A program made the position numbers and the translations under genes. Below are positions 49,226 through 58,286 of a stretch of DNA of 64,000 nt, piece by piece. A model generated the notes under the pieces. The model had not been told where the DNA came from. It saw only the letters and a list, made by a program, of their open reading frames with translations, and made no database searches. Position 1 is the stretch's first letter. Each line of letters starts with the position of its first letter. Origin of the DNA: an uncultured Pelagibacteraceae bacterium (GTDB lineage: Bacteria; Pseudomonadota; Alphaproteobacteria; Pelagibacterales; Pelagibacteraceae); assembly GCA_902624015.1 (NCBI GenBank), contig CACNVV010000001.1, positions 1-64,000 on the forward strand, in the 5' to 3' direction.

Positions 49226-49738
49226 TTAAAAAATAGATTTAGAATATTTTTTCCAATTATCTTGGTAATGTTTAGTATTTTCAAACACTGCTTTTTTTTC
49301 TTCCTCTGAAACTTCTCTAATAACTTTACCTGGAGAGCCCACAACCAAAGAGTTATCAGGTATAACTTTATTTTCTGTAATTAAAGCTTTAGCTCCGATA
49401 ATACAATTTTTTCCAATATTAGCTTTATTTAAGATAACAGCTCCAATTCCAATTAAACTGTTGTCTCCAATAGTACATCCATGAAGCATAACTAAATGAC
49501 CAACAGTAACATTTTTTCCTACTTTTAGCGGGCAGCCTGGGTCCGTGTGTAAAATACTCCCATCTTGAACATTTGATCCCTCACCAATATAAATATTTTC
49601 AATATCTCCTCTAAGCACTGCATTAAACCAAATACTTGTATTTTTTTCTAAAGTGACATCTCCTATTATTATAGCATTCGGAGCTACCCAATTTTCGCCA
49701 GAGTTTTTTGGTTTTTTATCTTTTAAATCATAAAACAT
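49226..49738 (-). CDS. Gamma-class carbonic anhydrase-like hexapeptide protein
   Basis: 170-residue left-handed beta-helix protein of the YrdA/PaaY/CaiE kind. The zinc ligand pattern is kept: His in ILHTDPGCPL (about 63-72) and two His in VGHLVMLHGCTIGD (about 79-92), with repeats such as GDVTLEKNTSIWFNAVLRGDIENIYIGEGSNVQDG. Members form trimers; carbonic anhydrase activity is shown for only some. Divergent from the next gene with a 19-bp gap. Confidence 0.85.
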   Translation of the reverse strand: MFYDLKDKKPKNSGENWVAPNAIIIGDVTLEKNTSIWFNAVLRGDIENIYIGEGSNVQDGSILHTDPGCPLKVGKNVTVGHLVMLHGCTIGDNSLIGIGAVILNKANIGKNCIIGAKALITENKVIPDNSLVVGSPGKVIREVSEEEKKAVFENTKHYQDNWKKYSKSIF

Positions 49739-49757
49739 AATCTATATATTTTACATT

Positions 49758-50312
49758 ATGCCTATACAAACTCCAATATGTGATTTTGGTCAAAAAGCTA
49801 TTCCATTTGAATTAAAATCTACTGATAATAAAATTCTGTCTTTAAATGATATCAAAGGTGAAAATGGAACTTTGATAATGTTCATTTGTAATCATTGTCC
49901 ATATGTAAAAGCTATTACAAAAGAATTAGTTGAAGATTGTAATGAATTAAACAAAATTGGTATCAACTCAGTTGCCATCTGCTCAAATGACTTTGTTAAT
50001 TATCCAGACGACTCATTTGATAACATGATCAAGTTTTCAAATGAAAATAATTTCAATTTTCCTTACTTACATGATGAAACTCAAGAAATTGCTAAAGCAT
50101 ATGATGCTGTCTGTACTCCAGATTTCTTTGGCTACAATAAAAATCTTGAACTTCAATACAGAGGACGATTAAGAGAACTTAAAAAGTTTATTCCAGTTAA
50201 AGACGGAGAAAGTGATCTGCTAACAGCTATGAGACAAATAGCTGAAACTGGAAAAGGTCCTGAAGATCAAATACCCAGTGCGGGCTGTGGTATTAAATGG
50301 AAGTATGATTAA
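49758..50312 (+). CDS. Thioredoxin-like (peroxiredoxin/TlpA-type) protein
   Basis: 184 residues of thioredoxin fold resembling AhpC/TSA-type proteins. The active-site-like motif is ICNHCPYVKAI (about 38-48, C-x-x-C-P), followed by VAICSNDFVNYPDDSFDNM, FPYLHDETQEIAKAYDAVCTPDFFGYN (cis-Pro) and GCGIKWKYD. No signal peptide, so cytoplasmic. Acts in thiol-disulfide exchange; partner unknown. The stop overlaps the next start by one base. Confidence 0.85.
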   Translation: MPIQTPICDFGQKAIPFELKSTDNKILSLNDIKGENGTLIMFICNHCPYVKAITKELVEDCNELNKIGINSVAICSNDFVNYPDDSFDNMIKFSNENNFNFPYLHDETQEIAKAYDAVCTPDFFGYNKNLELQYRGRLRELKKFIPVKDGESDLLTAMRQIAETGKGPEDQIPSAGCGIKWKYD

Positions 50313-51394
50313 TGTATCTAATTATAACTAGATCATTCCCACCTGAGCTTGGTGGTATGCAAAATCTAATGTGGGGCCTTTCAAGAGAACTGTCTAAAAA
50401 CTTTATGATAAAAGTTTTTGCAGATCATATAGAAGATCATAAAGAATTTGATGAGCAAGCCTCTTTTTCGATCGAAAGAGTTGGAGGAATTAAATTGCTT
50501 AGAAAATATAGAAAAGCACAATTAATTAATGAATATATCAAAGAAAATATAATTGATGGTGTTATTGCTGATCATTGGAAAAGTTTAGAGCTTATTAAAA
50601 CTTCTAAGAAAAAATATTGTTTAATTCATAGTAAAGAAATCAACCATCCTAAAGGGTCTAGTCAAAATAAAAGAGTGGTTAGTGTTTTAAATAATGTTGA
50701 AAAAGTTATAGCAAATTCTCAGTTTACAAAAAATCTAGCAATAGAACTTGGTGTTAATGAAAATAAAGTAATTGTAATAAATCCAGGTGTGGATCCCGCT
50801 GAAGAATTAAATAAAAAAACTTTAGATAAAGTTGAAAGTATACTTAAAGTTAAAAATCCAAGACTAATTACAGTTTCAAGATTTGATAAGCGTAAAAATC
50901 ATGAAAAAATAGTTATGGCTTTGAGAAATTTGAAACAAATATATCCTGACATTGTTTACATTTGTGTTGGATATGGAGAAGAGGAAGAAAATATTAAAAA
51001 GCTAGTAAAAGAGCTAGATCTTGAAGCACAAGTTATGTTTTTTAAAGATATTAGTAATGATTTAAAAAATGCTTTAGTTTCAAAATCAAATATCTTTGTA
51101 ATGCCATCCATAATCCATAAAAAATCAGTTGAAGGTTTTGGTATTGCATATGTTGAAGCTGCACAATACGGTATTCCATCCATTGGTGGTAGAGATGGTG
51201 GTGCCGCAGATGCAATTGATCATGAAAAAACAGGTTTAATATGTGATGGAAATAATCTTGATGACATTTATTCTTCTATTAATTCATTGCTGGAAAATAA
51301 AAAATATATAGATTATGGAAAAAACGCCAAAGAATTTGTTCATAAATTTCAATGGTCAAAAATCGTTGAAGAATATAAAAAAATCCTAAGCTAA
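50312..51394 (+). CDS. Glycosyltransferase family 4
   Basis: 360-residue GT-B enzyme. The N-terminal acceptor loop YLIITRSFPPELGGMQNLMWGLSRELSK (2-29) and the donor site VMPSIIHKKSVEGFGIAYVEAAQYGIPSIGGRDGGAADAI (about 262-300), with the EGFGIAYVEA version of the E-x7-E motif, are clear. The likely donor is a nucleotide sugar for surface glycans or glycolipids. Acceptor not predictable. Overlaps the thioredoxin-like gene by one base. Confidence 0.88.
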   Translation: MYLIITRSFPPELGGMQNLMWGLSRELSKNFMIKVFADHIEDHKEFDEQASFSIERVGGIKLLRKYRKAQLINEYIKENIIDGVIADHWKSLELIKTSKKKYCLIHSKEINHPKGSSQNKRVVSVLNNVEKVIANSQFTKNLAIELGVNENKVIVINPGVDPAEELNKKTLDKVESILKVKNPRLITVSRFDKRKNHEKIVMALRNLKQIYPDIVYICVGYGEEEENIKKLVKELDLEAQVMFFKDISNDLKNALVSKSNIFVMPSIIHKKSVEGFGIAYVEAAQYGIPSIGGRDGGAADAIDHEKTGLICDGNNLDDIYSSINSLLENKKYIDYGKNAKEFVHKFQWSKIVEEYKKILS

Positions 51395-51397
51395 TTT

Positions 51398-52261
51398 ATG
51401 CTTATTTTAAAATCCAAAGAGTCTATTGGAATACTTTTTGGTATTTTTGCTTATTTATCTTTTTCTATTTTAGACACTATACAAAAAACTCTAATTATTA
51501 ATCATACAGTTTTTCAATTACTTTTCGTGAAGTATTTTTTTGTTTTTTTTTTAGCTTTTTTTGAGGCTAACAGAAAAAAAAATAATTTATTTTATAAATC
51601 TAAAGATATTAAATTACAGATATTTAGAAGCTTATTATCTGTATTGGAATCTGGGTGTTTTGTTTTATCATTTAAATATTTATCTTTAGCAAATGCTCAT
51701 AGTATCGGTTCCTTAGCGCCAGTAATAGTAGTTGCTTTATCTGCAATAATCTTGAAAGAAAAAGTATCTGTTAAAACGTGGATAGCAATTTTTATTGGAT
51801 TTCTCGGAGTTTTGATAATTCTAAGACCAACCTCATCAATTTTTGATCCTAAAGCTTTAATACCTCTCTTCGCAGCATTTGTCCTAGGACTTTATCAGGT
51901 GATCACCAAAAAAGTTTCAAAATATGACTCAAACGAAACATCTTTGTTTTTTACCTCAATAATTGGATTATTAGTTATGTCGTTATTAGCTTTTAATTTT
52001 TGGATACCAATAGATAACTCTTTATACCCAATGTTTTTAGGTATAGGTATATTTTTTTCATTAGGTCTTTACCTTCAAATCATTGCTTTAAGTAAAGCTA
52101 GAGCAAGTATAATCCAACCATTTCATTACACTTTAATTTTTTGGGCAATAATTTTTGGATATATATTTTATAATGATATTCCAGATATATTCACAATTGT
52201 TGGAGCAATAATAATTACTTGTTCTGGCATCTTTGTTTTAAACCAATCATCAAAAAATTAA
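51398..52261 (+). CDS. EamA/DMT family transporter
   Basis: 287 residues, ten membrane spans in two EamA repeats. Typical points are ANAHSIGSLAPVIVVALSAIILKEKVSVKTWIAIFIGFLGVLIILRP spread over spans 4-5, and the matching second-half FHYTLIFWAIIFGYIFYNDIPDIFTIVGAIIITCSGI. Substrates of this family range over amino acids and metabolites. Starts 3 bp after the glycosyltransferase. Confidence 0.88.
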   Translation: MLILKSKESIGILFGIFAYLSFSILDTIQKTLIINHTVFQLLFVKYFFVFFLAFFEANRKKNNLFYKSKDIKLQIFRSLLSVLESGCFVLSFKYLSLANAHSIGSLAPVIVVALSAIILKEKVSVKTWIAIFIGFLGVLIILRPTSSIFDPKALIPLFAAFVLGLYQVITKKVSKYDSNETSLFFTSIIGLLVMSLLAFNFWIPIDNSLYPMFLGIGIFFSLGLYLQIIALSKARASIIQPFHYTLIFWAIIFGYIFYNDIPDIFTIVGAIIITCSGIFVLNQSSKN

Positions 52262-52263
52262 TT

Positions 52264-52287
52264 TAAACTATGATTGTTTATAGTTTA
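52264..52287 (+). terminator. Weak hairpin between the two EamA genes
   Basis: Stem TAAACTAT (52264-52271) with ATAGTTTA (52280-52287), 8-base loop, followed by GTTTTA. Could be a weak terminator or processing site; AT-only stems of this size occur by chance here. Confidence 0.25.
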
Positions 52288-52310
52288 GTTTTACATATAG
52301 TCATCTATTA

Positions 52311-53198
52311 ATGTCTAAGAATAAATTATCAATTTTTTTAATTATAATCTCAGTTTTTTGTGGAACACTAATGTTAACCTTTTTAAAATTAGCACAAGAA
52401 GAAGTTAATGTTTATGTTGCAGGGTTTTTTAGATTTTTATTTGGTTTCCTAATTATTTTTCCCTATACGCTAAGATCTAAATTTACAGTTTTTAAAACAA
52501 ATCATCATAAAAAACATTTTCTTAGAGCGGTTTTAAATTTACCTTCAATGCTGTTATATTTCTCAGCTTTAGTAATGATGCCGATTGAAAAAGCTACAGC
52601 AATATCTTTTGTTGTTCCTTTCATAGTAACAATTTTGGCTGTTTTGTTTCTTGGAGAAAAAATTTACATATACAGAAGTTTTGCTCTAGTTTTAGGATTT
52701 ATTGGAATGTTAATAATTTTAAGACCAGGAATAATTGAAATCTCTACTGGAGTTTATATGGCATTAGCCTCATCCTTTATGTGGTCAATAGTGATTATAA
52801 TTACAAAAACTATCGCAAAAGATGATAGTTCGATTACGATTTTATCTTATGGATACACGTATATGACAATTTTTAGTTTCATTATTGCGTTGTTTTATTG
52901 GCAAACACCTAGTTTTCAAACTTTGATTTATTTATTTTTTGCAGGTTTGTTTGGTACATTGTTACATCTTTGCATAAATCACGCATACAAATTAGTAGAT
53001 GTTAGTATGACACAACCATACTCGTTTCTAAGTTTAGTGTTTGCCTCTTTAATTGGCTATTATGTTTTTAGTGAAACACCTGATCTATTCACTTGGATTG
53101 GTGCTAGTGTTATATTTTTAGGTGTTTTAATCATGTCATATCGTGAAATGAAGCTTGATAAAGAAATTATTAGAAAACGTATAGATATTAAATCTTAA
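52311..53198 (+). CDS. EamA/DMT family transporter (second copy)
   Basis: 295 residues and ten predicted spans, same fold as the previous gene but clearly diverged. EamA features are IEKATAISFVVPFIVTILAVLFLGEKIYIYRSFALVLGFIGMLIILRPG across the first repeat and MTQPYSFLSLVFASLIGYYVFSETPDLFTWIGASVIFLGVLIMSYRE in the second. Relatives include S-adenosylmethionine and metabolite carriers; substrate not assignable. Overlaps the convergent tctA by 4 bp. Confidence 0.88.
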   Translation: MSKNKLSIFLIIISVFCGTLMLTFLKLAQEEVNVYVAGFFRFLFGFLIIFPYTLRSKFTVFKTNHHKKHFLRAVLNLPSMLLYFSALVMMPIEKATAISFVVPFIVTILAVLFLGEKIYIYRSFALVLGFIGMLIILRPGIIEISTGVYMALASSFMWSIVIIITKTIAKDDSSITILSYGYTYMTIFSFIIALFYWQTPSFQTLIYLFFAGLFGTLLHLCINHAYKLVDVSMTQPYSFLSLVFASLIGYYVFSETPDLFTWIGASVIFLGVLIMSYREMKLDKEIIRKRIDIKS

Positions 53199-54694
53199 TT
53201 TTTTCTCTTAAAGGTTTTGTAAATATGCCAAACTACAATTAAAATTGTAGTTGCTAAGATACATGCAGTTAATGTTCTGTCCCACAAAAATTCCCATGAA
53301 CCATTACTTAATAATAAAGATCGTCTCAAGTTTTCCTCCATCAATCCACCTAAAACAAAAGCTAATATTAAAGGTGGCATCGGGAAATCATATAATCTTA
53401 AAAAAGTTGCTACTACAGCTATCCCAATCATTAAATAAATATCAAAATTATTAAATGACATTACATAAATCCCAGTAACAGAGAAAAATAAAATAAGAGG
53501 AATTAAATAATTTTTAGGAACTGCAAGAATTCTAGCTATATAAGGAATTAGTGGTAAGTTTAATATTAGCAAAATTACCATTCCAATATACATAGACATA
53601 ATAATTGACCAAAAAATTTCTGGATTAGTCATATAAAGTCTAGGACCAGGCTGAACGCCAAAACCTAAAAGAGCCCCTAACATTACAGCTGTAGTTCCAC
53701 TTCCAGGAATTCCTAAGGTGAGCATTGGCACAAAAGAACCAGAGCAAGCAGCATTGTTTGCAGTTTCTGGTGCAGATAAACCATTTACACTTCCTTTACC
53801 AAATTTTTCTTTTTCCTCATCACTAACTACGTTTCTTTCCATTCCATAAGCTAAAAATGATGCAATTGTTGCACCAGCTCCAGGTAAAACACCAATTAAA
53901 AAACCAATTACTGATGATCTTGGAATTGATTTATACATTTTAGTTCGTTCTTCTTTATTAATCTTAATTGAGCCTAATTCAGTTAATGAAACTTGTTTGG
54001 CAGCACTAGTTGGATCATTTCTTTTTAAAATAATTGTTAATGCTTCACTCATTGCAAAAGTTGCCATCACTACTAGTACGAAACTAATTCCATCGGTTAA
54101 GTTCATATTATTAAATGTAAATCTTGTAATATCAGACAAACTGTCTTGGCCAACAGATGCCAACATCAATCCAAGTACTACCATCATCATTGCTTTTAAA
54201 AATTGTCCTTTAGAAGAAAAAGCAGCAATTGCTGTTAAACCTAAAATCATTAAAGCAAAGTAATCTGGTGATCTAAAAGATAAACTTACTTTTGATAAAC
54301 TTGGTGCCATAAATAATAAATAAATTGCAGATAACGTTCCACCTGCAAACGAACTCCATGCTGCAATCGCTAAAGCCTTACCCGCTTTACCTTGTTGTGC
54401 CATAGGATAACCATCAAATGAAGTTGCAACTGTTCCAGGAACACCTGGTGCATTTAACAATATAGAAGAAGTAGAACCACCAAATACTGCTCCATAATAA
54501 ACACCAGCCATCAAAATTAATCCTGTTGCAGGATCAAAACCATATGTAATTGGTATCATCAATGCGATAGCTGTCATTGGCCCAAGACCAGGAAGCATTC
54601 CAATAATTGTTCCAAAAAAACAACCAACCATAACCATCATTATGTTCTGAAAAGTAAGTGCTGTTGTTAATCCAATTAATATTCCTTCAATCAT
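53195..54694 (-). CDS. tctA: Tripartite tricarboxylate transporter, large membrane subunit TctA
   Basis: 499 residues with about 12 membrane spans. The family hallmarks GTIIGMLPGLGPMTAIALMIPITYGFDP (about 27-54), YYGAVFGGSTSSILLNAPGVPGTVATSFDGYPMAQQGKAGKAL (about 66-108) and GFLIGVLPGAGATIASFLAYGME are all present. It works with TctB and a periplasmic TctC protein as a secondary importer of carboxylates. Overlaps tctB by 4 bp. Confidence 0.96.
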   Translation of the reverse strand: MIEGILIGLTTALTFQNIMMVMVGCFFGTIIGMLPGLGPMTAIALMIPITYGFDPATGLILMAGVYYGAVFGGSTSSILLNAPGVPGTVATSFDGYPMAQQGKAGKALAIAAWSSFAGGTLSAIYLLFMAPSLSKVSLSFRSPDYFALMILGLTAIAAFSSKGQFLKAMMMVVLGLMLASVGQDSLSDITRFTFNNMNLTDGISFVLVVMATFAMSEALTIILKRNDPTSAAKQVSLTELGSIKINKEERTKMYKSIPRSSVIGFLIGVLPGAGATIASFLAYGMERNVVSDEEKEKFGKGSVNGLSAPETANNAACSGSFVPMLTLGIPGSGTTAVMLGALLGFGVQPGPRLYMTNPEIFWSIIMSMYIGMVILLILNLPLIPYIARILAVPKNYLIPLILFFSVTGIYVMSFNNFDIYLMIGIAVVATFLRLYDFPMPPLILAFVLGGLMEENLRRSLLLSNGSWEFLWDRTLTACILATTILIVVWHIYKTFKRKN

Positions 54695-55161
54695 CCCATA
54701 ACTCCTATTGATTGTAAGAATGGATCTCTCAAATATATGTCAAGAATACCATGTAGGAGATACATAAAGGCAGCAACAAATGGAAAGGATAATAAAAACA
54801 TTAAAATCCATCTTCGCTCTCCTAAAAAATAATATGAAGCAAATAAAAATAAAGACGTAGTTAAAAAATAACCAACTTTTAAAATTGTAGCTCCATAAAT
54901 AATAGCAATAAGTATAAGTATACCTGTTTTCTTGTATTCTAAATTTTTATGATCAACTTTAATAGTATTTGGTTCTGGTAAAATAAGTTTTAATCCAGAA
55001 AAGATTAATCCTGCATAACCTAAATAAATTGGAAATGTTCTTGCATTAAATGGTGCATTTTCATCAAATGCAAATACTTGAATTTGGTATGCAGTATATA
55101 AATAAAATGCTGAAAAAATAAAAAAGAGCAGTGATATAATTTTTGTAGTATTTATATTCAC
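54691..55161 (-). CDS. tctB: Tripartite tricarboxylate transporter, small membrane subunit TctB
   Basis: 156 residues, four membrane spans, weakly conserved as is usual for TctB. The identification rests on the FPIYLGYAGLIFSGLKLIL segment (about 44-62), the hydrophobic pattern and the position between tctC and tctA with a 4-bp overlap to the latter. Confidence 0.85.
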   Translation of the reverse strand: MNINTTKIISLLFFIFSAFYLYTAYQIQVFAFDENAPFNARTFPIYLGYAGLIFSGLKLILPEPNTIKVDHKNLEYKKTGILILIAIIYGATILKVGYFLTTSLFLFASYYFLGERRWILMFLLSFPFVAAFMYLLHGILDIYLRDPFLQSIGVMG

Positions 55162-55175
55162 TGCTCTAATTTCAA

Positions 55176-55192
55176 ATAATCCTAAGGATTAT
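55176..55192 (-). promoter_or_regulatory. Hairpin over the tctC stop codon
   Basis: ATAATCC (55176-55182) and GGATTAT (55186-55192) form a 7-bp stem with a 3-base loop that covers the tctC stop codon, just before the tctB gap. It may slow degradation of, or limit read-through beyond, the binding-protein message. Short and AT-rich, so uncertain. Confidence 0.35.
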
Positions 55193-56169
55193 ATAACTCC
55201 TAGTTTTTTCATAAGAGCTGTCATTTCTTGAGTTTGTTTTTCTAAGAAAGAAACAAACTTGCCTTCTGGATTATAAATATTAACCCAAGCATTTCTTGCT
55301 CTAACAGTTTCCCATTCAGGAGTTTTTTGTACATCGCCAAGCATTTTTGCAATAGCTGATCTATCAGCATTGCTCATACCTGGAGGGCCAAAGAAACCTC
55401 TCCAGTTAACGAATTGTACATCGTATCCTTGTTCTTTAAGAGTTGGTGCATCTGGTGCATCAGAAACTCTTGAAGGGGCAGTGATACCAATAATTCTTAC
55501 TTGGTCTCTTGCACCCATCAATTCACCTAGACCAGTTGAAATGATTTGAGTTTCTCCAGATAAAAGTCCAGCCAAAGCTTTTCCACCAGCATCATAAGGA
55601 ATGTATTGAACAGCATTCGGATCTGCACCTGCAGCTTGGAAAGCTAAAGCACCAATTAAGTGGTCCATACTTCCTCTTACTGATCCTCCAGCCATTTTAA
55701 CTGAATTTGGATCTTTTTTATATGCATCAACTACATCTTTAAAATTTTTAAAAGATGAACTTTTTGCAACTGCGATAGCACCGTAGTCACCAATTACACC
55801 AGCGATTGGCACAACATCTTTATAAGATAAAGTTCCACTTCCTTTTACATAACCTTTGTGTCTAGTAATTGATCTTAATACTAATGGTGTTGATTGAACT
55901 AAAACTGTATTAGCAGGTTTAGTATTGATCATGTAAGCTAAAGCTTTACCACCACCACCACCTGACATATTTTCAAATGATGCACTATTTAACATTCCAG
56001 CTTTTGTTAAAGCTTCTCCAGTACCTCTAGCAGTTCCATCCCAACCACCTCCAGCACCACCACCAATTACAAAGTGCAATTTATCAATTGCTAATGAACT
56101 AGTGGTTGTCGCTGAGAATAATAGGATTGCTGAGAATAGTACTGAAAATAATTTTTTAATATTACTCAT
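55189..56169 (-). CDS. tctC: Tripartite tricarboxylate transporter substrate-binding protein (TctC/Bug family)
   Basis: Periplasmic binding protein of 326 residues. A signal peptide (KKLFSVLFSAILLFSATTTSSLA) with likely cleavage after Ala 27 is followed by the Bug-family pattern: FVIGGGAGGGWDGTARGTGEAL, ENMSGGGGGKALAYMI, VPIAGVIGDYGAIAVAKSS, MAGGSVRGSMDHLIGALAF and GGKALAGLLSGETQIISTGLGE. The ligand is a small organic acid in characterised members; which one cannot be told. A good promoter lies just upstream. Confidence 0.94.
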   Translation of the reverse strand: MSNIKKLFSVLFSAILLFSATTTSSLAIDKLHFVIGGGAGGGWDGTARGTGEALTKAGMLNSASFENMSGGGGGKALAYMINTKPANTVLVQSTPLVLRSITRHKGYVKGSGTLSYKDVVPIAGVIGDYGAIAVAKSSSFKNFKDVVDAYKKDPNSVKMAGGSVRGSMDHLIGALAFQAAGADPNAVQYIPYDAGGKALAGLLSGETQIISTGLGELMGARDQVRIIGITAPSRVSDAPDAPTLKEQGYDVQFVNWRGFFGPPGMSNADRSAIAKMLGDVQKTPEWETVRARNAWVNIYNPEGKFVSFLEKQTQEMTALMKKLGVI

Positions 56170-56202
56170 AATACCTCTCTTATTGTTTATTATTTTATTT
56201 GT

Positions 56203-56231
56203 ATTAAATAGTTAATATAAACTAGAGTCAA
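56203..56231 (-). promoter_or_regulatory. Putative sigma-70 promoter of tctCBA
   Basis: TTGACT (56226-56231) and TTTAAT (56203-56208) on the minus strand with 17-bp spacing; start near 56196 and a leader of about 27 nt with AGAGAGG before the tctC ATG. The best -35 match seen in the window. Confidence 0.55.
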
Positions 56232-56243
56232 TCAGATAGATAA

Positions 56244-57323
56244 ATGAAAATGAATTTATTAATCAAAAATTTTAAAGAAAATTTATCTCAGATATTAACA
56301 ATTAAATTTATTTCTGTCTTAATAATTTCTTTTCCTAGCGCAATTATTGCTGACTATTTTAATATTCCTCTGGCTTGGTTTTTGGGACCTATGATTATCA
56401 CCTCAATTGCTGCTTTATCAGGTCTAAAAATCATTATGCCTAAAATTGTATTAAGCTTTATCTTGATAATTTTAGGTTTACATATTGGAAATTACATAGA
56501 TCAAAATCTATTTAATCAAATGCTTGATTGGGTTTGGACTTCATTAATTATGTTAATTTACATAATAATTTGTATTTTAGTTGTAGCTAAATACCTCCAA
56601 AAATTTGCAAGTTATGGAGAAAAAGCCTCAATATTTTCAGCAGCACCTGGTGCACTGGGTCCTTTAATGATTTTAGCAGAAAATGAAAAAACAGATTTAT
56701 CTCAAGTTGCAACTTCTCACTTAATTAGATTAATCATCATAATAACTGTCATTCCATTTATTATAGTTAATAATACTGACAACAGTGTTTTGCTAAATGA
56801 TGACTTCAATTATTTAGCTCAAAATCATTTCAATTTAATTTTACTTATTATTGCTTCTTTGTTTTTTATATTTGTTTTTGATAAAATTAGAATACCTGCA
56901 GCTTTACTATCTGGAACATTATTTGCGAGTGGTTTGTTACAAATTACAGATATAGCCTCATATAAATTACCAGATGAAACAGTAAATTTTTGTTTGCTAA
57001 TTCTTGGCGCATCTGTGGGCTGTAGGTTTGCAGAAAAAACCGTTAAAGAGATAGCCAATAATTCTCTTCATAGTATTGTAGCCACTACTATTTTGGTAGT
57101 ATTAGGTTTGATTGCCGCTTATATGGCTACATTTTTTGTTGATACGAATATTTTAACTTTAATATTATCTTTTAGCCCAGGTGGAATTTATGAGGTAGCA
57201 GTTATAGCAATTGCTTTTGATTTAGACCCAGACTTTGTTGCTTTTCACCATATAATAAGATTACTTTTTATACTTTTCACAGTTCCTATTTTTTTAAGAG
57301 TGTTAGAAAAAATTAAGGAATAA
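56244..57323 (+). CDS. AbrB-type membrane protein (COG3180 family)
   Basis: 359 residues, around ten membrane spans, with the duplicated AbrB-membrane motif: DYFNIPLAWFLGPMIITSIAALSGLKI (about 36-62) and IRIPAALLSGTLFASGLLQITD (about 217-238), and FSAAPGALGPLMILAENEKTDLSQVA and SFSPGGIYEVAVIAIAFDLDPDFVAFHHIIR as the P-G loops. Function is not settled; relatives are wrongly called ammonia monooxygenase. Divergent from tctC by 74 bp and convergent with an overlapping glycosyltransferase. Neighbourhood with TctCBA is seen in other genomes and suggests a transport-linked role, which is inference. Confidence 0.8.
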   Translation: MKMNLLIKNFKENLSQILTIKFISVLIISFPSAIIADYFNIPLAWFLGPMIITSIAALSGLKIIMPKIVLSFILIILGLHIGNYIDQNLFNQMLDWVWTSLIMLIYIIICILVVAKYLQKFASYGEKASIFSAAPGALGPLMILAENEKTDLSQVATSHLIRLIIIITVIPFIIVNNTDNSVLLNDDFNYLAQNHFNLILLIIASLFFIFVFDKIRIPAALLSGTLFASGLLQITDIASYKLPDETVNFCLLILGASVGCRFAEKTVKEIANNSLHSIVATTILVVLGLIAAYMATFFVDTNILTLILSFSPGGIYEVAVIAIAFDLDPDFVAFHHIIRLLFILFTVPIFLRVLEKIKE

Positions 57324-58254
57324 TTTCAGAAACTCTTTCAAAAACTTTTTCTGCTGAGAGTTTAGATAATTCAGGAGCTTGTATTGCTTTAAAATTTTCC
57401 CTTTCGATACTTACTTTAAAGGGAGTTGTATGAGATCCAAATAATGCGATTCCTTTTGAACCTAAATGTGCTGTCATATGCGCTGGTCCAGTATCATTTG
57501 CAATTACAAATGAACTATCTTTTATTAATGATGCTAACTGAGAAACATCTAAGGCTTTACCATTATCTAAAACGCAAAGTGCATTTATATTTGATGCTTC
57601 TTTAATTTCACTCGGTCCAGGTGCAATAACTACTTTAAATTTGTTATATGACTTTTCATTAATCATAGCAATTAAATCATTATAATAAGGCCATTTCTTT
57701 GAAGTTAAATGAGGCGAACAAAAAGGAAAAAGAAGAATATATTTATCTAATTGATGGTGATTTTTTATTTGAGATATGTCTGTTGTGCTCCATGAAAAAT
57801 CAGGTTTCAAAGTATGACTTGTATTTATGCCTGAACTTTTTAATTGATAATCAAATCTAGATAGAACAGAGTCTTTATCAAAATCTTCTTTAGTAGTTCC
57901 CTCAGGCAATGTGGTTTCTGTAGAAGACCAAATATCTTTTGTTGCTTTTGGAAATAAAATTTTTTTATAAAAAGCTGTTCTATTTGAATTCTGTAGATCG
58001 TAAACTTTAGAAAAATTATATTTTTTTATATTTTTCATTAATGAATATAAATAAATCAAGTTTAGTCTTGATAATCGCTTATCTAAAATAACATCAGAAA
58101 TATGTGGATTTTTTTTAAATAAATCAAAATATGGTTTAGTTGTTAGCAAATAAATTTCATCTCCTTTATGATTCTCAGAAATATCTTGAATTGCACCACA
58201 AGCCTGAGCTATATCACCCAAAGATCCATGTTTAATGATTAAAATATTAGACAT
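57313..58254 (-). CDS. Glycosyltransferase family 9 (heptosyltransferase-like)
   Basis: 313-residue GT-B enzyme of the ADP-heptose:LPS heptosyltransferase family: ILIIKHGSLGDIAQACGAIQDI (3-24), KVYDLQNSNRTAFYKKI, ILLFPFCSPHLTSKKWPY (about 173-190), SSFVIANDTGPAHMTAHLGSKGIALFGSHTTP (about 252-283). It should add a sugar to the LPS core. Overlaps the stop of the convergent AbrB-type gene by 11 bp and is divergent from the DUF6165 gene, 32 bp away. Confidence 0.9.
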   Translation of the reverse strand: MSNILIIKHGSLGDIAQACGAIQDISENHKGDEIYLLTTKPYFDLFKKNPHISDVILDKRLSRLNLIYLYSLMKNIKKYNFSKVYDLQNSNRTAFYKKILFPKATKDIWSSTETTLPEGTTKEDFDKDSVLSRFDYQLKSSGINTSHTLKPDFSWSTTDISQIKNHHQLDKYILLFPFCSPHLTSKKWPYYNDLIAMINEKSYNKFKVVIAPGPSEIKEASNINALCVLDNGKALDVSQLASLIKDSSFVIANDTGPAHMTAHLGSKGIALFGSHTTPFKVSIERENFKAIQAPELSKLSAEKVFERVSEIIP

Positions 58255-58286
58255 ATTTTTAACAATTTAACATAGTATAAAATTTA

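Noticed and set aside
51398..53198. Recent tandem duplication of the two EamA genes
   Set aside because: The two proteins share the fold and motif positions but differ widely in sequence, so they are old paralogs or separate acquisitions.
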